A DNA stretch of 64,000 nt. Source: Desulfotomaculaceae bacterium. GTDB lineage: Bacteria > Bacillota > Desulfotomaculia > Desulfotomaculales > Pelotomaculaceae. The stretch's first letter is position 1; every line of letters begins with the position of its first letter. Below the pieces are notes generated by a model. It saw only the letters and a program-made list of their open reading frames with translations, had not been told where the DNA came from and searched no databases. Location: positions 1 to 64,000 of the forward strand of contig JAQVGZ010000001.1 in the NCBI GenBank assembly GCA_028696455.1, read 5' to 3'. Both the position numbers and the translations under genes were made by a program. Below, in pieces: positions 10,301 through 19,712 of the stretch.

Positions 10301-11298
10301 TTACAGTCCAGGTTGAGCACTTCACCAAGTTTGCCGTCATGGTCGCCGGCAAGCCCGAAATCGCGACCGGACTAATCACGCCCGGTGAAGGCGGTACCGT
10401 AAGTCTTGGCGGTGAAGCTGTCATAGAAATACCTTCCGGTGCGCTGACTGGAACCGGTGCGGTAGAGGTGAAAATTGAGAAAGTTACCGCCCCGCCCGCC
10501 GTGCCTGCAGGGTTCAAGCTGGTCGGCAGTGTGTATGAGTTTAGTGTGGACGGCAAAAGCAACTATAGTTTTGCCAATGATGTAACCATCAAGCTCAGCT
10601 ACGATTCCGGTACTATAAACGGGAACGAGACTCCGGTCGTATACTATTACGATGAAGAACTGGTTGAGTGGGTAAACCTCGGAGGTGAAGTATCCGGCAA
10701 TATAATATCAGTTCAGGTGGACCACTTTACCAAGTTTGCCGTAATGGTCGCTGTTAAAGAACCAATTCTGACAGACATAGACGATCACTGGGCTATGGAC
10801 AACATCAACAAGCTGGTTAGCATGGGGTGCATCAACGGTTATCCCGACGGTACTTTTAAGCCTGACCATCCCATTACCAGGGCTGAATTTGCAACTATAC
10901 TGGTAAAAGCTTTCCAGTTTGAGAACAAGGGCGGCATAGTTTTTGCCGATACCGCTGGGCACTGGGCCAGGGATTATATTGCCATGGCTTCGGCCAACGG
11001 GGTAGTAACCGGTTATGACGACGATACTTTTGGTCCGGATGATCTGATTACCCGCGAACAGATGGCCGTGATGATCGTCAGGGCCGCAAAATTAGCCTCG
11101 GAGGCAGGCGAGACCAGTTTTACTGACAGCGATAATATTTCTCACTGGGCTAAAGATTCCATTGCTATTGCGACGGGGAACGGAATCATGAAAGGATATC
11201 CTGACCACACAGTACGGCCTCAGGACAACGCTACCAGGGCAGAGGCGGTGACGGTCATTATTAATGCCTTGGAGATTAGTTTGTTGAATAGTCAATAA
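7321..11298 (+). CDS. Exported SLH protein with two SUOX/molybdopterin-binding-like domains, chitobiase-C-like domains, three Shr-HID/DUF1533 repeats, two ZU5-like repeats and three SLH domains
   Basis: Signal peptide; YSTINTWPTKSWYRGQGVKLTDLLEAAGG and YTAINTWPSKKWYVGKGVSLRELLNEAG; VHYTLDDSVPTIESPMYNW; LTADVSDNIVGQPVELTFTDDADWRAAITSV repeats; ITRAEFATILVKAF SLH motifs. Start refined from 7312 to ATG 7321. Confidence 0.88.
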   Translation: MRIRSKWVFNTLMTFFSVLLLVGSVTLLAPTAALAIGDDLIISGPGLNSTDPVTITQDQLRGNQTLLDGTTLQQQDVIYSTINTWPTKSWYRGQGVKLTDLLEAAGGIKPEATQIKFTSRDGFSATFTVDEILKAPRYRFPNFMSTGLPGHLPGDPSGKELVDTIIAYRSFYAQSYDDILDVENFNRSDANHLLYGQRAVTQQTNARFAKYVKQIEVLTDPAAKWDNPTITPAPGVVPAGTMVEMHSPFDDEDKVHYTLDDSVPTIESPMYNWIAKRWWSSRSEELDEINHKIGPINSDTIIKAVVIGPGRLDSDIVTFSYQVPDPPALTADVSDNIVGQPVELTFTDDADWRAAITSVSVDGADLVDGEYTISDGKITISADVFTEAKDYTVVVKATGYEDACVMQTIRSGLHAPPSLTVDALDNVVGQPVELTYTDDAAWRAAITGVSVDGTDLIDGEYTISDGKITIAADVFTEAKDYTVVVKATGYDDVSVTQTIRSGLHTPPSLTVDALDNVVGQPVEFTFSDDAAWRAAITGVSVDGTDLVDGKYTISDGKITIAADVFTEAKDYTVVVKATGYDEACVTQTIKDKTGNGGGPVDPDEKVILTITGDGVQTEKTYTLTQLQAMKQYQLDYTAINTWPSKKWYVGKGVSLRELLNEAGMKSSARLITFTARDGFKRTLTVQELLNDSRYRFPNFMGGGSHDGDGHVPGSSAGKEKVEPILGLESAEGTRDPSYMNSLNAILLMLGQRAVTEQTGELFVKNLIEIEVSTEAPDKWDKPEAEPDSGEVAPGTLVKLSSVYNDADKIYYTTDGSNPTMDSPMYNWIASRWWSARADVLDSINHPIEITKDTTIKAKVIGPGRRDSEVVTFTYKVKEDPIESSKVSSSQGGKVEHGEAVIEIPSGALKKANAELGIQKVTNPPAVPSGFKLLSSVYEFIVDGEKSYSFAKSVTIKLSFDPNAVDEGETPSIYYYDENLEHWVNIGGEVSGNTVTVQVEHFTKFAVMVAGKPEIATGLITPGEGGTVSLGGEAVIEIPSGALTGTGAVEVKIEKVTAPPAVPAGFKLVGSVYEFSVDGKSNYSFANDVTIKLSYDSGTINGNETPVVYYYDEELVEWVNLGGEVSGNIISVQVDHFTKFAVMVAVKEPILTDIDDHWAMDNINKLVSMGCINGYPDGTFKPDHPITRAEFATILVKAFQFENKGGIVFADTAGHWARDYIAMASANGVVTGYDDDTFGPDDLITREQMAVMIVRAAKLASEAGETSFTDSDNISHWAKDSIAIATGNGIMKGYPDHTVRPQDNATRAEAVTVIINALEISLLNSQ
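8300..9096 (+). repeat. Three tandem HID/DUF1533-coding repeats, period 270 bp
   Basis: gggcagccggtggag-type motif recurs at 8335, 8605 and 8875 with near-identical flanks (gatggtaagattaccat...gcagatgtatttac...). Confidence 0.9.
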
Positions 11299-11462
11299 CA
11301 CTCATCATGGCTTACCAATGCAGTTAGCGGTAGAGAGGACCAGCGGTCTAAATCATGCATGGGGAGTGTCAGATGCTGTTTGCTCTCAGAACATCACCGG
11401 TATAGGAGACATATCATAAGCGTAAAAGGGATGATACTCCATAGGCAGAAAGGGGACACATC

Positions 11463-13277
11463 ATGAGTGTAAAGGGGATACACCATGGGCAAAAAGACGA
11501 CATAACTCATATAGGGGATTGTCGCCGGACAAATACTCCCGATCGGATGTCGCCGGTGGCATACATACACTTGAATAAGCGATATTACCTGCTCTTGGTG
11601 AACACCCTAGTTATTTTGCTGTTTGCTGCTTTGCTTAATATGACAGCAGCCGGGCTGGCCCTGGCCGATCCGTCTAACTCGGTAGAAATCACCGGTGAGG
11701 GAGTGACGACTCCAGTGACGTTAACCCGTGCTCAACTAGAGGAAATGGAACATTACGAGCATGTGTACAGTGTGATAAACACCTGGCCCACCAAGAAATG
11801 GTATGTAGCTAAAGGAGTAAAACTAAGGGACCTGTTTGATCTGGCGGGGCTTAAAGAAGATGCCACACTGGTTAAATTCACATCAAACGACGGCTTCGAA
11901 GTGACACTTACGGTGCAGCAGCTTTTAAGAGACAAGCGATATTATTTTCCACGTTTAATGGATAATCACCCCAGTGACGGGAGCATTCCCGGATCTCCGG
12001 CGGATGCAATAGAAGTAGAACCAATTCTTGCCCTGGTCAGTGTTGAGGACAGTAATGATCCCAGCCAAATGATTGATAGAGACTCTTTGCTTCTGGTGGT
12101 CGGGCAGCGGGTGGTTACCGAGCAAACGAACCCCTTATTTTTAAAATATGTAAATAAAATAGAGATCCTCACCACTCCTCCACAAAAATGGGATAATCCC
12201 AAGGCCGATATGGAAAGTGGGGAAGTACCCGCAGGGTCTATGATAAAACTGAGCAGCAAGCGTAATGACATGGATAAGATCCATTACACCACGGACGGTA
12301 GTATCCCCACTATAAACAGCCCGGTGTTTAACTGGAGCGCCAGCAGGTGGTGGCCGCTGCGGTCGGATTTGGACAGTGTCAACCAGCCGATACAGATTAA
12401 CGAGGATACCGTGATTAGAGCTATCACCATTGGTCCAGGTAAGCTGGACAGCGACGTCGTTACCTTTACCTACAAAGCTGATTATACCGGCAGAGCGGCC
12501 GAGCGGTTGAGTCAACCGGGCGGGCCACCCACCGTGGTTACCTTGGACCAGAACTCAATCAACCTCAAAATCGGCAGCTCGTACGAGCTGGTAGCTACTG
12601 TCGGCCCGGGTAATGCCATAGACAAGAGCGTGACCTGGAGTTCCAGTGACACCAGTGTGGCTACGGTGGATAACAACGGTCTGGTGACGGTGATCGGGCC
12701 CGGTACGGCCGTCATCACGGTAAGAACAGTCATCGGAAACCTGACTGCCACCTGCGTGGTAAATAGTCCGGACCAGGACAGCAGTGGCTTGATCGCTGAA
12801 CCTGCCGACGCCGTTCCGCAGGATAAAGCGCAGGAAGAGCCGGTGGAGCCGCTAGAGCCGGTACCCGGTGAGCCAACCCTGCCGGAAACGGAGCCGGCTA
12901 CCGCTGCTCTAAATAATGCCGGTGCGGTGCTGGAGCTTTCAGTGCAGGAAACGTCTCCAGAGTTAGAGGAACCTCCCAAGCCGGAGATGCCTTCAGAATT
13001 TGAGGAGTCTCCCGAACAGGAGGAGCTGGTTGAAAACGGACGGTACCTGGTGGAAAAGGAGGTGGTAACGGCTGCTTCAATAACTGCCGATGTTTCTTCG
13101 GAGCAGACGGCCAGCCAACCGGCTCAAGTATTTGAGATGACGGTCGATGCCGGACCAACACAGCTGCATTTGGCGCAGAATAATCTGGATATTTACACGG
13201 CAGGGGTAGGTCTTTTCCTGTTTATTTTCGGTGGAAGTAGAAGGTATATAGAATACGTGAGGGAGGTCACAAGGTGA
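11463..13277 (+). CDS. Membrane-anchored exported protein: SUOX-like domain, chitobiase-C-like, Big2, acidic/Pro-rich linker, C-terminal TM
   Basis: YSVINTWPTKKWYVAKGVKLRDLFDLAG; VTLDQNSINLKIGSSYELVATVGPGNAIDKSVTWSSSDTSVATVDNNGLVTVIGPGTAVITV (Big2); C-terminal LDIYTAGVGLFLFIFGGSRRYIEY. Stop overlaps the next start. Confidence 0.82.
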   Translation: MSVKGIHHGQKDDITHIGDCRRTNTPDRMSPVAYIHLNKRYYLLLVNTLVILLFAALLNMTAAGLALADPSNSVEITGEGVTTPVTLTRAQLEEMEHYEHVYSVINTWPTKKWYVAKGVKLRDLFDLAGLKEDATLVKFTSNDGFEVTLTVQQLLRDKRYYFPRLMDNHPSDGSIPGSPADAIEVEPILALVSVEDSNDPSQMIDRDSLLLVVGQRVVTEQTNPLFLKYVNKIEILTTPPQKWDNPKADMESGEVPAGSMIKLSSKRNDMDKIHYTTDGSIPTINSPVFNWSASRWWPLRSDLDSVNQPIQINEDTVIRAITIGPGKLDSDVVTFTYKADYTGRAAERLSQPGGPPTVVTLDQNSINLKIGSSYELVATVGPGNAIDKSVTWSSSDTSVATVDNNGLVTVIGPGTAVITVRTVIGNLTATCVVNSPDQDSSGLIAEPADAVPQDKAQEEPVEPLEPVPGEPTLPETEPATAALNNAGAVLELSVQETSPELEEPPKPEMPSEFEESPEQEELVENGRYLVEKEVVTAASITADVSSEQTASQPAQVFEMTVDAGPTQLHLAQNNLDIYTAGVGLFLFIFGGSRRYIEYVREVTR

Positions 13278-13930
13278 TAGTTTCTATGTTGGCGCCGCTT
13301 AGAGAGACAATGCATACTATTTCGTCCGGTTTATTGATGCCTACTATTGCCATCCTGCTATTATTATTGGCAGTGTCGGTGATTGAGTTGGGCGGACTGC
13401 TGGTGGAGGCCCTCACTGAGCGGCGCAAGATGAAGATCAGCGTGCCGGACCTGGTTGAATCCTTCCAGGGTAAGAAGGCCGGGGAGATTATGGCTGAAAT
13501 TGAGAAAAGCGGTCTGTTCCGGCGCCAGAAAGCAGCCCTCGGTGAGCTGATCAAGCACAGCAGTTTACCTGCTGCCTCCTTACAGGCCCTGGCCCGCCGG
13601 TTGCTTGCCGGTGAGGATCTGCATTATGCCAGGATCACTACCAGGACTGACTTGGTAGCAAGACTGGGACCCATGTTAGGGCTGATGGCTACGTTGATCC
13701 CGCTGGGACCGGGTATGATTGCCCTGGGTCAGGGTGATACCAAGACCCTGGCCGAATCTCTGCTTACTGCCTTTGACGCTACGGTAGCCGGTCTGGCTGC
13801 AGCCGGCATTGCCTTTGCCATCTCCCGGCTGCGTAAAAGGTGGTATGAGGATTACTTGAATTCCTTGGAGGCCTTGATGGAAAGCTTATTGGAGGTGTTT
13901 GACCGTGGGCGGCGGACTGAGGAGCATTAG
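13274..13930 (+). CDS. MotA/TolQ/ExbB-family proton channel protein
   Basis: ARITTRTDLVARLGPMLGLMATLIPLGPGMIALGQGDTKTLAESLLTAFDATVAGLAAAGIAFAI is ExbB/TolQ-like. Confidence 0.85.
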   Translation: MIVSMLAPLRETMHTISSGLLMPTIAILLLLLAVSVIELGGLLVEALTERRKMKISVPDLVESFQGKKAGEIMAEIEKSGLFRRQKAALGELIKHSSLPAASLQALARRLLAGEDLHYARITTRTDLVARLGPMLGLMATLIPLGPGMIALGQGDTKTLAESLLTAFDATVAGLAAAGIAFAISRLRKRWYEDYLNSLEALMESLLEVFDRGRRTEEH

Positions 13931-14219
13931 GCGCAGGTTGTCTGAAGAGGTCAATCCACTTGATGGCGCGATTAATATCGTGGATGCCATGCTGGTATTT
14001 GCCTGCGGGCTGATGCTCTCTCTGGTGATGCACTGGAATGTCGACCTGGGCCAGATAGGAGAGCGCGTCAACCTGAATCGTGGCCAGGAAGTGACCCAGA
14101 CGCCGGAAATAAGGGAAGACTTGATTGAAACTCAGGGAGAGGGCAAGCTTTACGAAAGGATGGGCACGGTTTATAAAGACCCTGACACAGGGCAGCTGTT
14201 CATGCTAACCAGTGAGTAG
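13905..14219 (+). CDS. DUF2149-family membrane protein (putative ExbD-like partner)
   Basis: EEVNPLDGAINIVDAMLVFACGLMLSLVMHW; GTG 13905 after ggaggtg; overlaps the ExbB-like gene. Confidence 0.75.
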   Translation: MGGGLRSIRRRLSEEVNPLDGAINIVDAMLVFACGLMLSLVMHWNVDLGQIGERVNLNRGQEVTQTPEIREDLIETQGEGKLYERMGTVYKDPDTGQLFMLTSE

Positions 14220-14307
14220 AACAGTATAATGGTCTAACCGGCCAGTGATTATGCTTATATATTACGTATATATGGCAGCTACACTTTATGGAAAGGAGAT
14301 TATTAAA

Positions 14308-15840
14308 ATGATAGTACAAAGGGAAAGGGACACTTCTTTAAAAATGTGTCTGCACTCAAAAAAATGGTTATCCGGTATATTGCTAACCGTCCTGGGTCTA
14401 CTGTTTTTGGGTATGGCAAGCTTGACCACGCCTGCAGTTGCCCTTGCCGCTGACCCGGATACCCTTGAAATCACGGGGGATGGTGTAACTACACCCTTGA
14501 CCTTAACCAGAGCCCAACTGGAAGCAATGCCACAATATCAGCATGTTTACAGCGCCATTAATACTTGGCCTACCAAGAAATGGTATGTTGGTAAGGGAGT
14601 TAAGCTAAGGGACTTATTTGATAAAGCCGGGATGCGCGAGGACGCCAAGCTGATTAGGATAACTTCGCGCGACGGGTATGTAGTGAACCTGACCGTGCAG
14701 GAGTTATTAAGGGACAAACGCTATTATTTCCCGGAACTAAAAGGTGTTGTCGCCAAAGATGGTGACGGGCATCTTCCGGGCTCTCCAGCAAAAGCGCAAG
14801 AGGTAGAACCGATGCTTGCCCTGGTCAGTGTGGAGGGCAGTAACAACCCCGATTATATGAACGATTTGAATTCGCTGCTGCTGATGCTGGGACAAAGGGC
14901 AGTAACCGAACAAAACGGTAATTTATTTAGTAAGTATGTTAATAAGATTGAGGTGCTCACAACAGAGCCGGAAAAATGGGACAGCCCGCAGGCAAATCCG
15001 GAAAGCGGTATCATACCCGCCGGGTCTATGGTGGCACTGAGTAATGCCCACATGGATGACGATAAGATTTATTACACTACCGACGGCAGCACCCCGACTA
15101 TTAACAGCCCGATGTATAACTGGATTGCCAAACGCTGGTGGTCGTCAAGAGCAGATGATTTAGGCAAGATTAATCACCCGATCGGCCCGATTAATGAAAA
15201 TACGACCATCAAGGCCATAACCATTGGCCCAGGTAAGTATAACAGCGATGTGGTCACCTTTACCTATCAGGTTGAAGGGGCTGATCCGGCAGACGAAACG
15301 GAAATAACCACACCCAGCGACCCTTCTTTAAATGACGTTGCCGGCCACTGGGCTCTGGAAAACATTAATCAGCTTGTAAACCTGGGTTGCATCAGCGGTT
15401 ACCCTGACGGCAGCTTCAAACCTAACAGTACTATTACCAGGGCCGAGTATGCCACGGTGCTGGTGAAGGCGTTCAAGCTGCAGAACAATGGCGGGAAGAT
15501 CTTTAACGATACCGTGGCGCACTGGGCCAAAGACTCCATTGCCGCGGCAGCGGCAAATGGCCTGGTCGATGGTTATGCTGACGGTACTTTTGGCCCGGAC
15601 GACCTGATTACCCGCGAACAGATGGCCGTGATGATCGTCAGGGCGGCCAAACTAGCTCCGGCAGCTGAAGAACCCCAGTTTGCCGACAGCGGCGATATAT
15701 CCGTGTGGGCCCGGGAGGCCATTGTCACTGCCACCCAAAACGGGATTATGAAAGGGTATTCGGATAACACCGTCAAGCCCGCGGGCAGCGCGACTAGGGC
15801 TGAAGCGGTAACGGTTATTATCAATGCGTTAAATAAATAG
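14308..15840 (+). CDS. Exported SUOX-like + chitobiase-C-like protein with three SLH domains
   Basis: LEITGDGVTTPLTLTRAQLEAMPQYQHVYSAINTWPTKKWYVGKGVKLRDLFDKAG; three SLH repeats at C-term. Start refined to ATG 14308 after ggaaaggag. Confidence 0.88.
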   Translation: MIVQRERDTSLKMCLHSKKWLSGILLTVLGLLFLGMASLTTPAVALAADPDTLEITGDGVTTPLTLTRAQLEAMPQYQHVYSAINTWPTKKWYVGKGVKLRDLFDKAGMREDAKLIRITSRDGYVVNLTVQELLRDKRYYFPELKGVVAKDGDGHLPGSPAKAQEVEPMLALVSVEGSNNPDYMNDLNSLLLMLGQRAVTEQNGNLFSKYVNKIEVLTTEPEKWDSPQANPESGIIPAGSMVALSNAHMDDDKIYYTTDGSTPTINSPMYNWIAKRWWSSRADDLGKINHPIGPINENTTIKAITIGPGKYNSDVVTFTYQVEGADPADETEITTPSDPSLNDVAGHWALENINQLVNLGCISGYPDGSFKPNSTITRAEYATVLVKAFKLQNNGGKIFNDTVAHWAKDSIAAAAANGLVDGYADGTFGPDDLITREQMAVMIVRAAKLAPAAEEPQFADSGDISVWAREAIVTATQNGIMKGYSDNTVKPAGSATRAEAVTVIINALNK

Positions 15841-15942
15841 AAGATAATTTAAATAATGTCCGGCCCGGCTGGCGCCGGCACCAGCTTACAGCCTTTATGC
15901 CAAGATAAATGATAGTTCCAGGATAAGCGAAGGGATGGCCCA

Positions 15943-16836
15943 ATGAATCTAAAAAGTTTTTTTTCTAAAAACAATTACCTGCTTATTAGCCTGGTGATCA
16001 TATTTTGCGTTTTCTTGACTGCTGCCTGTAATGACAGAGCGGTGCAGGAGCAGGACAGTAGCCAAAATAGTGAACAGTCGGTTTTGGTTACCGGCAACGG
16101 TGTGCGGCAAGAAATCCGGATGAATCTGGAAGAGATGCTGCAGTTGCCCGGCGCCCGCTTTGAGCACGTTTATTCCACCGTAAACAACTGGCCAACCAGG
16201 AAGAAGTATGCGGTGAAGGGCGTTAAGTTGGCAACAGTGCTGCAAGCCGCAGGGATCAAAGACGAAGCGCAGTGCATTACTGTTAAGGGTAAAGACGATT
16301 TCGAGTGGTCCTTTACCCGGGAGCAGTTACTGGATACCCCGAGATTTTATTATCCTGAAGTAATATCTGGAGATCCGTCCGGCGCCGAGCCGGTTGAACC
16401 GGTTATCGCCTACGAGTACATGGAAAATAGTGATGATCTGAGTGAAGCCAGGGCGGACGACTTATGCCTGATCGTGCCACAGGCGTATGTCCATGAGCAA
16501 ACCAACCACACCTTTGTCAAGGGTGTCAGGGAGATCATGGTGACTGTGGAAGACCCGGGAAAATGGGCGCCAGCTACTGTTTTCCCCCAGGCAGGGAAAA
16601 TTACCAGGGGTGATACGGTAAAACTGCAGCATCAGGAAATCGGCAAGGTAAAAATGTATTATACTCTGGACGGCTCAACGCCGAGCGAAAACAGCACTCT
16701 TTATAATCCCAGCACCTATCAGCCTGAGTTGAACAAGCCCATCAGGATAGATGGAGGTACGACGATCAAGGTTTTCGTGCAGGGTTTCGGCAAGTATGAC
16801 AGCGACATAGCCGAGTTTCGCTACCAAATTGAATGA
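15943..16836 (+). CDS. Lipoprotein with SUOX/molybdopterin-binding-like and chitobiase-C-like domains
   Basis: Lipobox FLTAACND; VYSTVNNWPTRKKYAVKGVKLATVLQAAGI; MYYTLDGSTPSENSTLYNPST. Confidence 0.82.
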   Translation: MNLKSFFSKNNYLLISLVIIFCVFLTAACNDRAVQEQDSSQNSEQSVLVTGNGVRQEIRMNLEEMLQLPGARFEHVYSTVNNWPTRKKYAVKGVKLATVLQAAGIKDEAQCITVKGKDDFEWSFTREQLLDTPRFYYPEVISGDPSGAEPVEPVIAYEYMENSDDLSEARADDLCLIVPQAYVHEQTNHTFVKGVREIMVTVEDPGKWAPATVFPQAGKITRGDTVKLQHQEIGKVKMYYTLDGSTPSENSTLYNPSTYQPELNKPIRIDGGTTIKVFVQGFGKYDSDIAEFRYQIE

Positions 16837-16847
16837 ATAAACGTGAG

Positions 16848-16884
16848 CCCGGTAAAAGCCGGTGCCAAACCGGCTTTTACCGGG
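16848..16884 (+). terminator. Terminator-like hairpin
   Basis: cccggtaaaagccgg / ccggcttttaccggg perfect 15-bp stem; no long U-tract. Confidence 0.55.
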
Positions 16885-16923
16885 GCAAGCGGTATAACCT
16901 GTCAAATCTAACAAGGAGGGTGC

Positions 16924-18045
16924 TTGAGTTTGCGAAGAAGCGGCAAGAGTATATCTCTTTATCTTGTTTTATGCATGATTTGTTTTGCCCTGGCCGGATG
17001 TGACCGGCAGGAAGTTGCCGGCGCTCCTAATGCAGAATATGAAGCGCAAAAGATTATCGTTGAAGGCGATATAGAAAACCCCCGGGAAATCACCGTGGGA
17101 GAAATGCGTTCTCTTCCTCAAAAAAAACTGGACGCCAGTCTCACCCGTACCACCGGGCTCCTGGAAGAGTTTAAAGCAACCGGCCCTACCGTTAAGGATG
17201 TCCTGGAGCACATGGGCATCAACTATAAAGATTATAAGGGCATCGGTTTTACCGGAAGGGACAATTATTATTGCCTGGTGACGCCGGAGATTATAGCCGA
17301 ACGGGAGCTGATCCTGGCTTTAACCGTGGACGGGCAAAACGAACTACCGGACGAACTGAGGCCTGCGCGGCTATGCGTGCAGGGGGAGTTTGGCCCCTAT
17401 TGGGTGAAGATGGTCGACAGGATTGTTTTGTACAAGGAGATCCCAGAGAAAGACATTACTTCCGTATGGGTCTTTAAAAACCTGGCGGAAGGGATTGAAC
17501 CGTACCAGTATGAGTATTACGGCAGTAAAGACGACGCCATTGAATTGGCGCAGATCTTTTCCCGCTTTGACAATGTTGACAGCAAGGCCTTCTTCACGAT
17601 GAAATCATCTGATGGCTTTAAGAAAAATGAAGCGATAAACATGGTCAGCCAGCGCTATTACATTAAAGTTTCCGGTGAGGACGCGCCGATGAACATGGCG
17701 CCGAATATAAAACTGGGTATGAACGTCATGCATATTGCCTGGTTTTCCACCAATGCCGATGCGGCAATTTTTCCGGAAGAAATAATTGAATTAACCGGGG
17801 AGCGGCAAGTTGGCGCGCACAAGGGCATTTCTTTAAGTGCCATGCTGGAGGAAATCGGATTGACGGATATTGAGAATAAACAGTTTGAGGTGGTCGGTAC
17901 AGATGGCAATAGTGTTCGGGTAAGCGGCCAGGAGCTGGATAAAGGTATTCTGCTCATCAAAGAGGACGGCTCGTATCCGGTAGTCTGGCATGAGGGAGAA
18001 GGGCTGAAACCCATTGATAACTTGATGCGCCTGCGCCAGCGGTAA
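16924..18045 (+). CDS. Lipoprotein with two SUOX/molybdopterin-binding-like domains
   Basis: Lipobox FALAGCDR; GLLEEFKATGPTVKDVLEHMGINYKDYKGIGFTGRDNYYCLVTPEIIAERELILALTVDGQNELPDELRPARLCVQGEFGPYWVKMVDRIVLY, resembling the oxidoreductase molybdopterin-binding domain. Confidence 0.82.
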   Translation: MSLRRSGKSISLYLVLCMICFALAGCDRQEVAGAPNAEYEAQKIIVEGDIENPREITVGEMRSLPQKKLDASLTRTTGLLEEFKATGPTVKDVLEHMGINYKDYKGIGFTGRDNYYCLVTPEIIAERELILALTVDGQNELPDELRPARLCVQGEFGPYWVKMVDRIVLYKEIPEKDITSVWVFKNLAEGIEPYQYEYYGSKDDAIELAQIFSRFDNVDSKAFFTMKSSDGFKKNEAINMVSQRYYIKVSGEDAPMNMAPNIKLGMNVMHIAWFSTNADAAIFPEEIIELTGERQVGAHKGISLSAMLEEIGLTDIENKQFEVVGTDGNSVRVSGQELDKGILLIKEDGSYPVVWHEGEGLKPIDNLMRLRQR

Positions 18046-18054
18046 GAGGGGAGA

Positions 18055-18963
18055 ATGACAGTGCCAGGGATGCATAAGCTGCTTAAAAAAACAGGTCTGA
18101 TCGCGGTTTGGCTGGCCGCATGCTTAAGCCTTTTGACCGGGTGTCAAGGCCAAAAGGGTGATAAGCCCCCGGATGTAACCCGTAGTGAGCCGGGCGTATT
18201 GATAATCACTGGTAACGGTGTGGATCAGGAATGCAGGTTCACCACCGAGGAGCTAAAAAGTATGGAGGAGGCTTTGGCTGGCGCCTGCTACTCAGCCTTG
18301 AACAACTGGCCGGCAAAAAAATTCATTGTCGGTAAGGGCATAAAGCTTACCCATCTGCTGCAAAAAGCCGGAATAAAAGAAGATGCGCAGACGATCACCG
18401 TCCGGGCGGCAGACGGTTATAGCGCTAGATTTACCATGGAGCAGCTGGAGGAAAAGCGTTTTTGCTTTCCAAACTTGATCGAAGACAGTCCGGCGGAGGC
18501 TGTGGAAGTACCTATGATTTTGGCCTGGGAGTATCAGGAGGATACTACCGATTTGAGCAAGGCCGCCAGTGGTAAATTGCGTCTGATTTTTGGCCAAACC
18601 AGATTGAACGAAGTGGTTACGGCCGCCTTCGTTAAAGATGTAGCAGTCATCGAAGTATCAACAGCGCCGCCTGGTCAATGGAGTGTGGTCTGGGCTGAAC
18701 CGGCTCCGGGGAAGGTGAAGCAGGGAACAGAGGTCATTTTAAGTCATCCCGAGCAGGACCTGGTCAAGATCCATTACACCGTTGACGGGAGTGACCCGGA
18801 TAGAGAAAGCACGGTATATAACCCTAGCACCACCTACTTCCGGCCTGAACTGAACAAGCCGATCCCGGTTGATAAACCAGTTACCATCAAAGCCATTGCC
18901 ATTGGTTTCGGGAAACACAGCAGCCAGGTGGCAACTTTTAAATACGATGTAGAAGAAAATTGA
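18055..18963 (+). CDS. Lipoprotein with SUOX-like and chitobiase-C-like domains
   Basis: Lipobox SLLTGCQG; CYSALNNWPAKKFIVGKGIKLTHLLQKAGI; IHYTVDGSDPDRESTVYNPST. Confidence 0.82.
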   Translation: MTVPGMHKLLKKTGLIAVWLAACLSLLTGCQGQKGDKPPDVTRSEPGVLIITGNGVDQECRFTTEELKSMEEALAGACYSALNNWPAKKFIVGKGIKLTHLLQKAGIKEDAQTITVRAADGYSARFTMEQLEEKRFCFPNLIEDSPAEAVEVPMILAWEYQEDTTDLSKAASGKLRLIFGQTRLNEVVTAAFVKDVAVIEVSTAPPGQWSVVWAEPAPGKVKQGTEVILSHPEQDLVKIHYTVDGSDPDRESTVYNPSTTYFRPELNKPIPVDKPVTIKAIAIGFGKHSSQVATFKYDVEEN

Positions 18964-19057
18964 GAATGTCACCAATAGTAGAGTTCCCTAATGAAGATAA
19001 CAGCATCCGGCGAAACGATGATGCGAAACCTTGGTATCAGATGGGAGTTGGGAAAAT

Positions 19058-19675
19058 GTGCAAAATAAACACGTAGTCTGGATGCTTGCCGCAGCTATCC
19101 TCGTTGTTTTCGTGGTCTGGTACTTTACTGATAATAAAATGACCGCTCCCCAAAAGGAAGCTCTACAGGAGTTACTCCAAAGCGAGCAAGAAATCGCTGA
19201 CGAAGCTATTGAAGGTATTGAACTGCCGGCAGAAATCAAGGAAAAGTTTCCAGCAGTGAAGAAGGGTTTCGTAATAAACTGCGGTGAACAGAAATATTAC
19301 GCTTTTTTATCAAGCCCGCTAGGTTACCGGAGTGCCATTGATCTTTTTATTGTTGTTGATGGTCATAAAAACGAGATGCTGGGAACCAGGGTATTGCAGC
19401 ATGGTGAGACGCCTTTATATGGAGGAGATAGCCTTACCAAAGCCTGGTTTTTAAACCGGTTTAATAACAAAAGCGTCAGCGCTTATTTAAATAGAGTGGT
19501 TCTGGAGCCATCCCAGCCAAATGATATTGTCCAGATAACCTGTGCCACAGTAAGCTCCCAGGCCGTGATCAACGGGGTTAATGCCGCCATGGGGGCCTAT
19601 CGTGAATTGGTCCTGGGAGAGGAAACGCAACCGGTACCCATGAAAGTAGAAGGGTTTGTTACGGAAATCAAGTAA
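19058..19675 (+). CDS. Membrane-anchored FMN-binding domain protein (RnfG/NqrC-like flavin carrier)
   Basis: N-terminal TM; PLYGGDSLTKAWFLNRFNNK...IVQITCATVSSQAVINGVNAAMGAYRE resembles the FMN_bind threonine flavinylation motif. ORF track start 19031; GTG 19058 preferred. Confidence 0.7.
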   Translation: MQNKHVVWMLAAAILVVFVVWYFTDNKMTAPQKEALQELLQSEQEIADEAIEGIELPAEIKEKFPAVKKGFVINCGEQKYYAFLSSPLGYRSAIDLFIVVDGHKNEMLGTRVLQHGETPLYGGDSLTKAWFLNRFNNKSVSAYLNRVVLEPSQPNDIVQITCATVSSQAVINGVNAAMGAYRELVLGEETQPVPMKVEGFVTEIK

Positions 19676-19712
19676 GGGAAAAACCCGGTTACACCTGGAG
19701 GTAGTATTATTG

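Noticed and set aside
13236-13736. Long antisense ORFs such as those opposite the surface-protein repeats (e.g. 53236-53736, 31811-32656)
   Set aside because: They arise from repeated coding sequence on the plus strand and duplicate with the same period; not independent genes.
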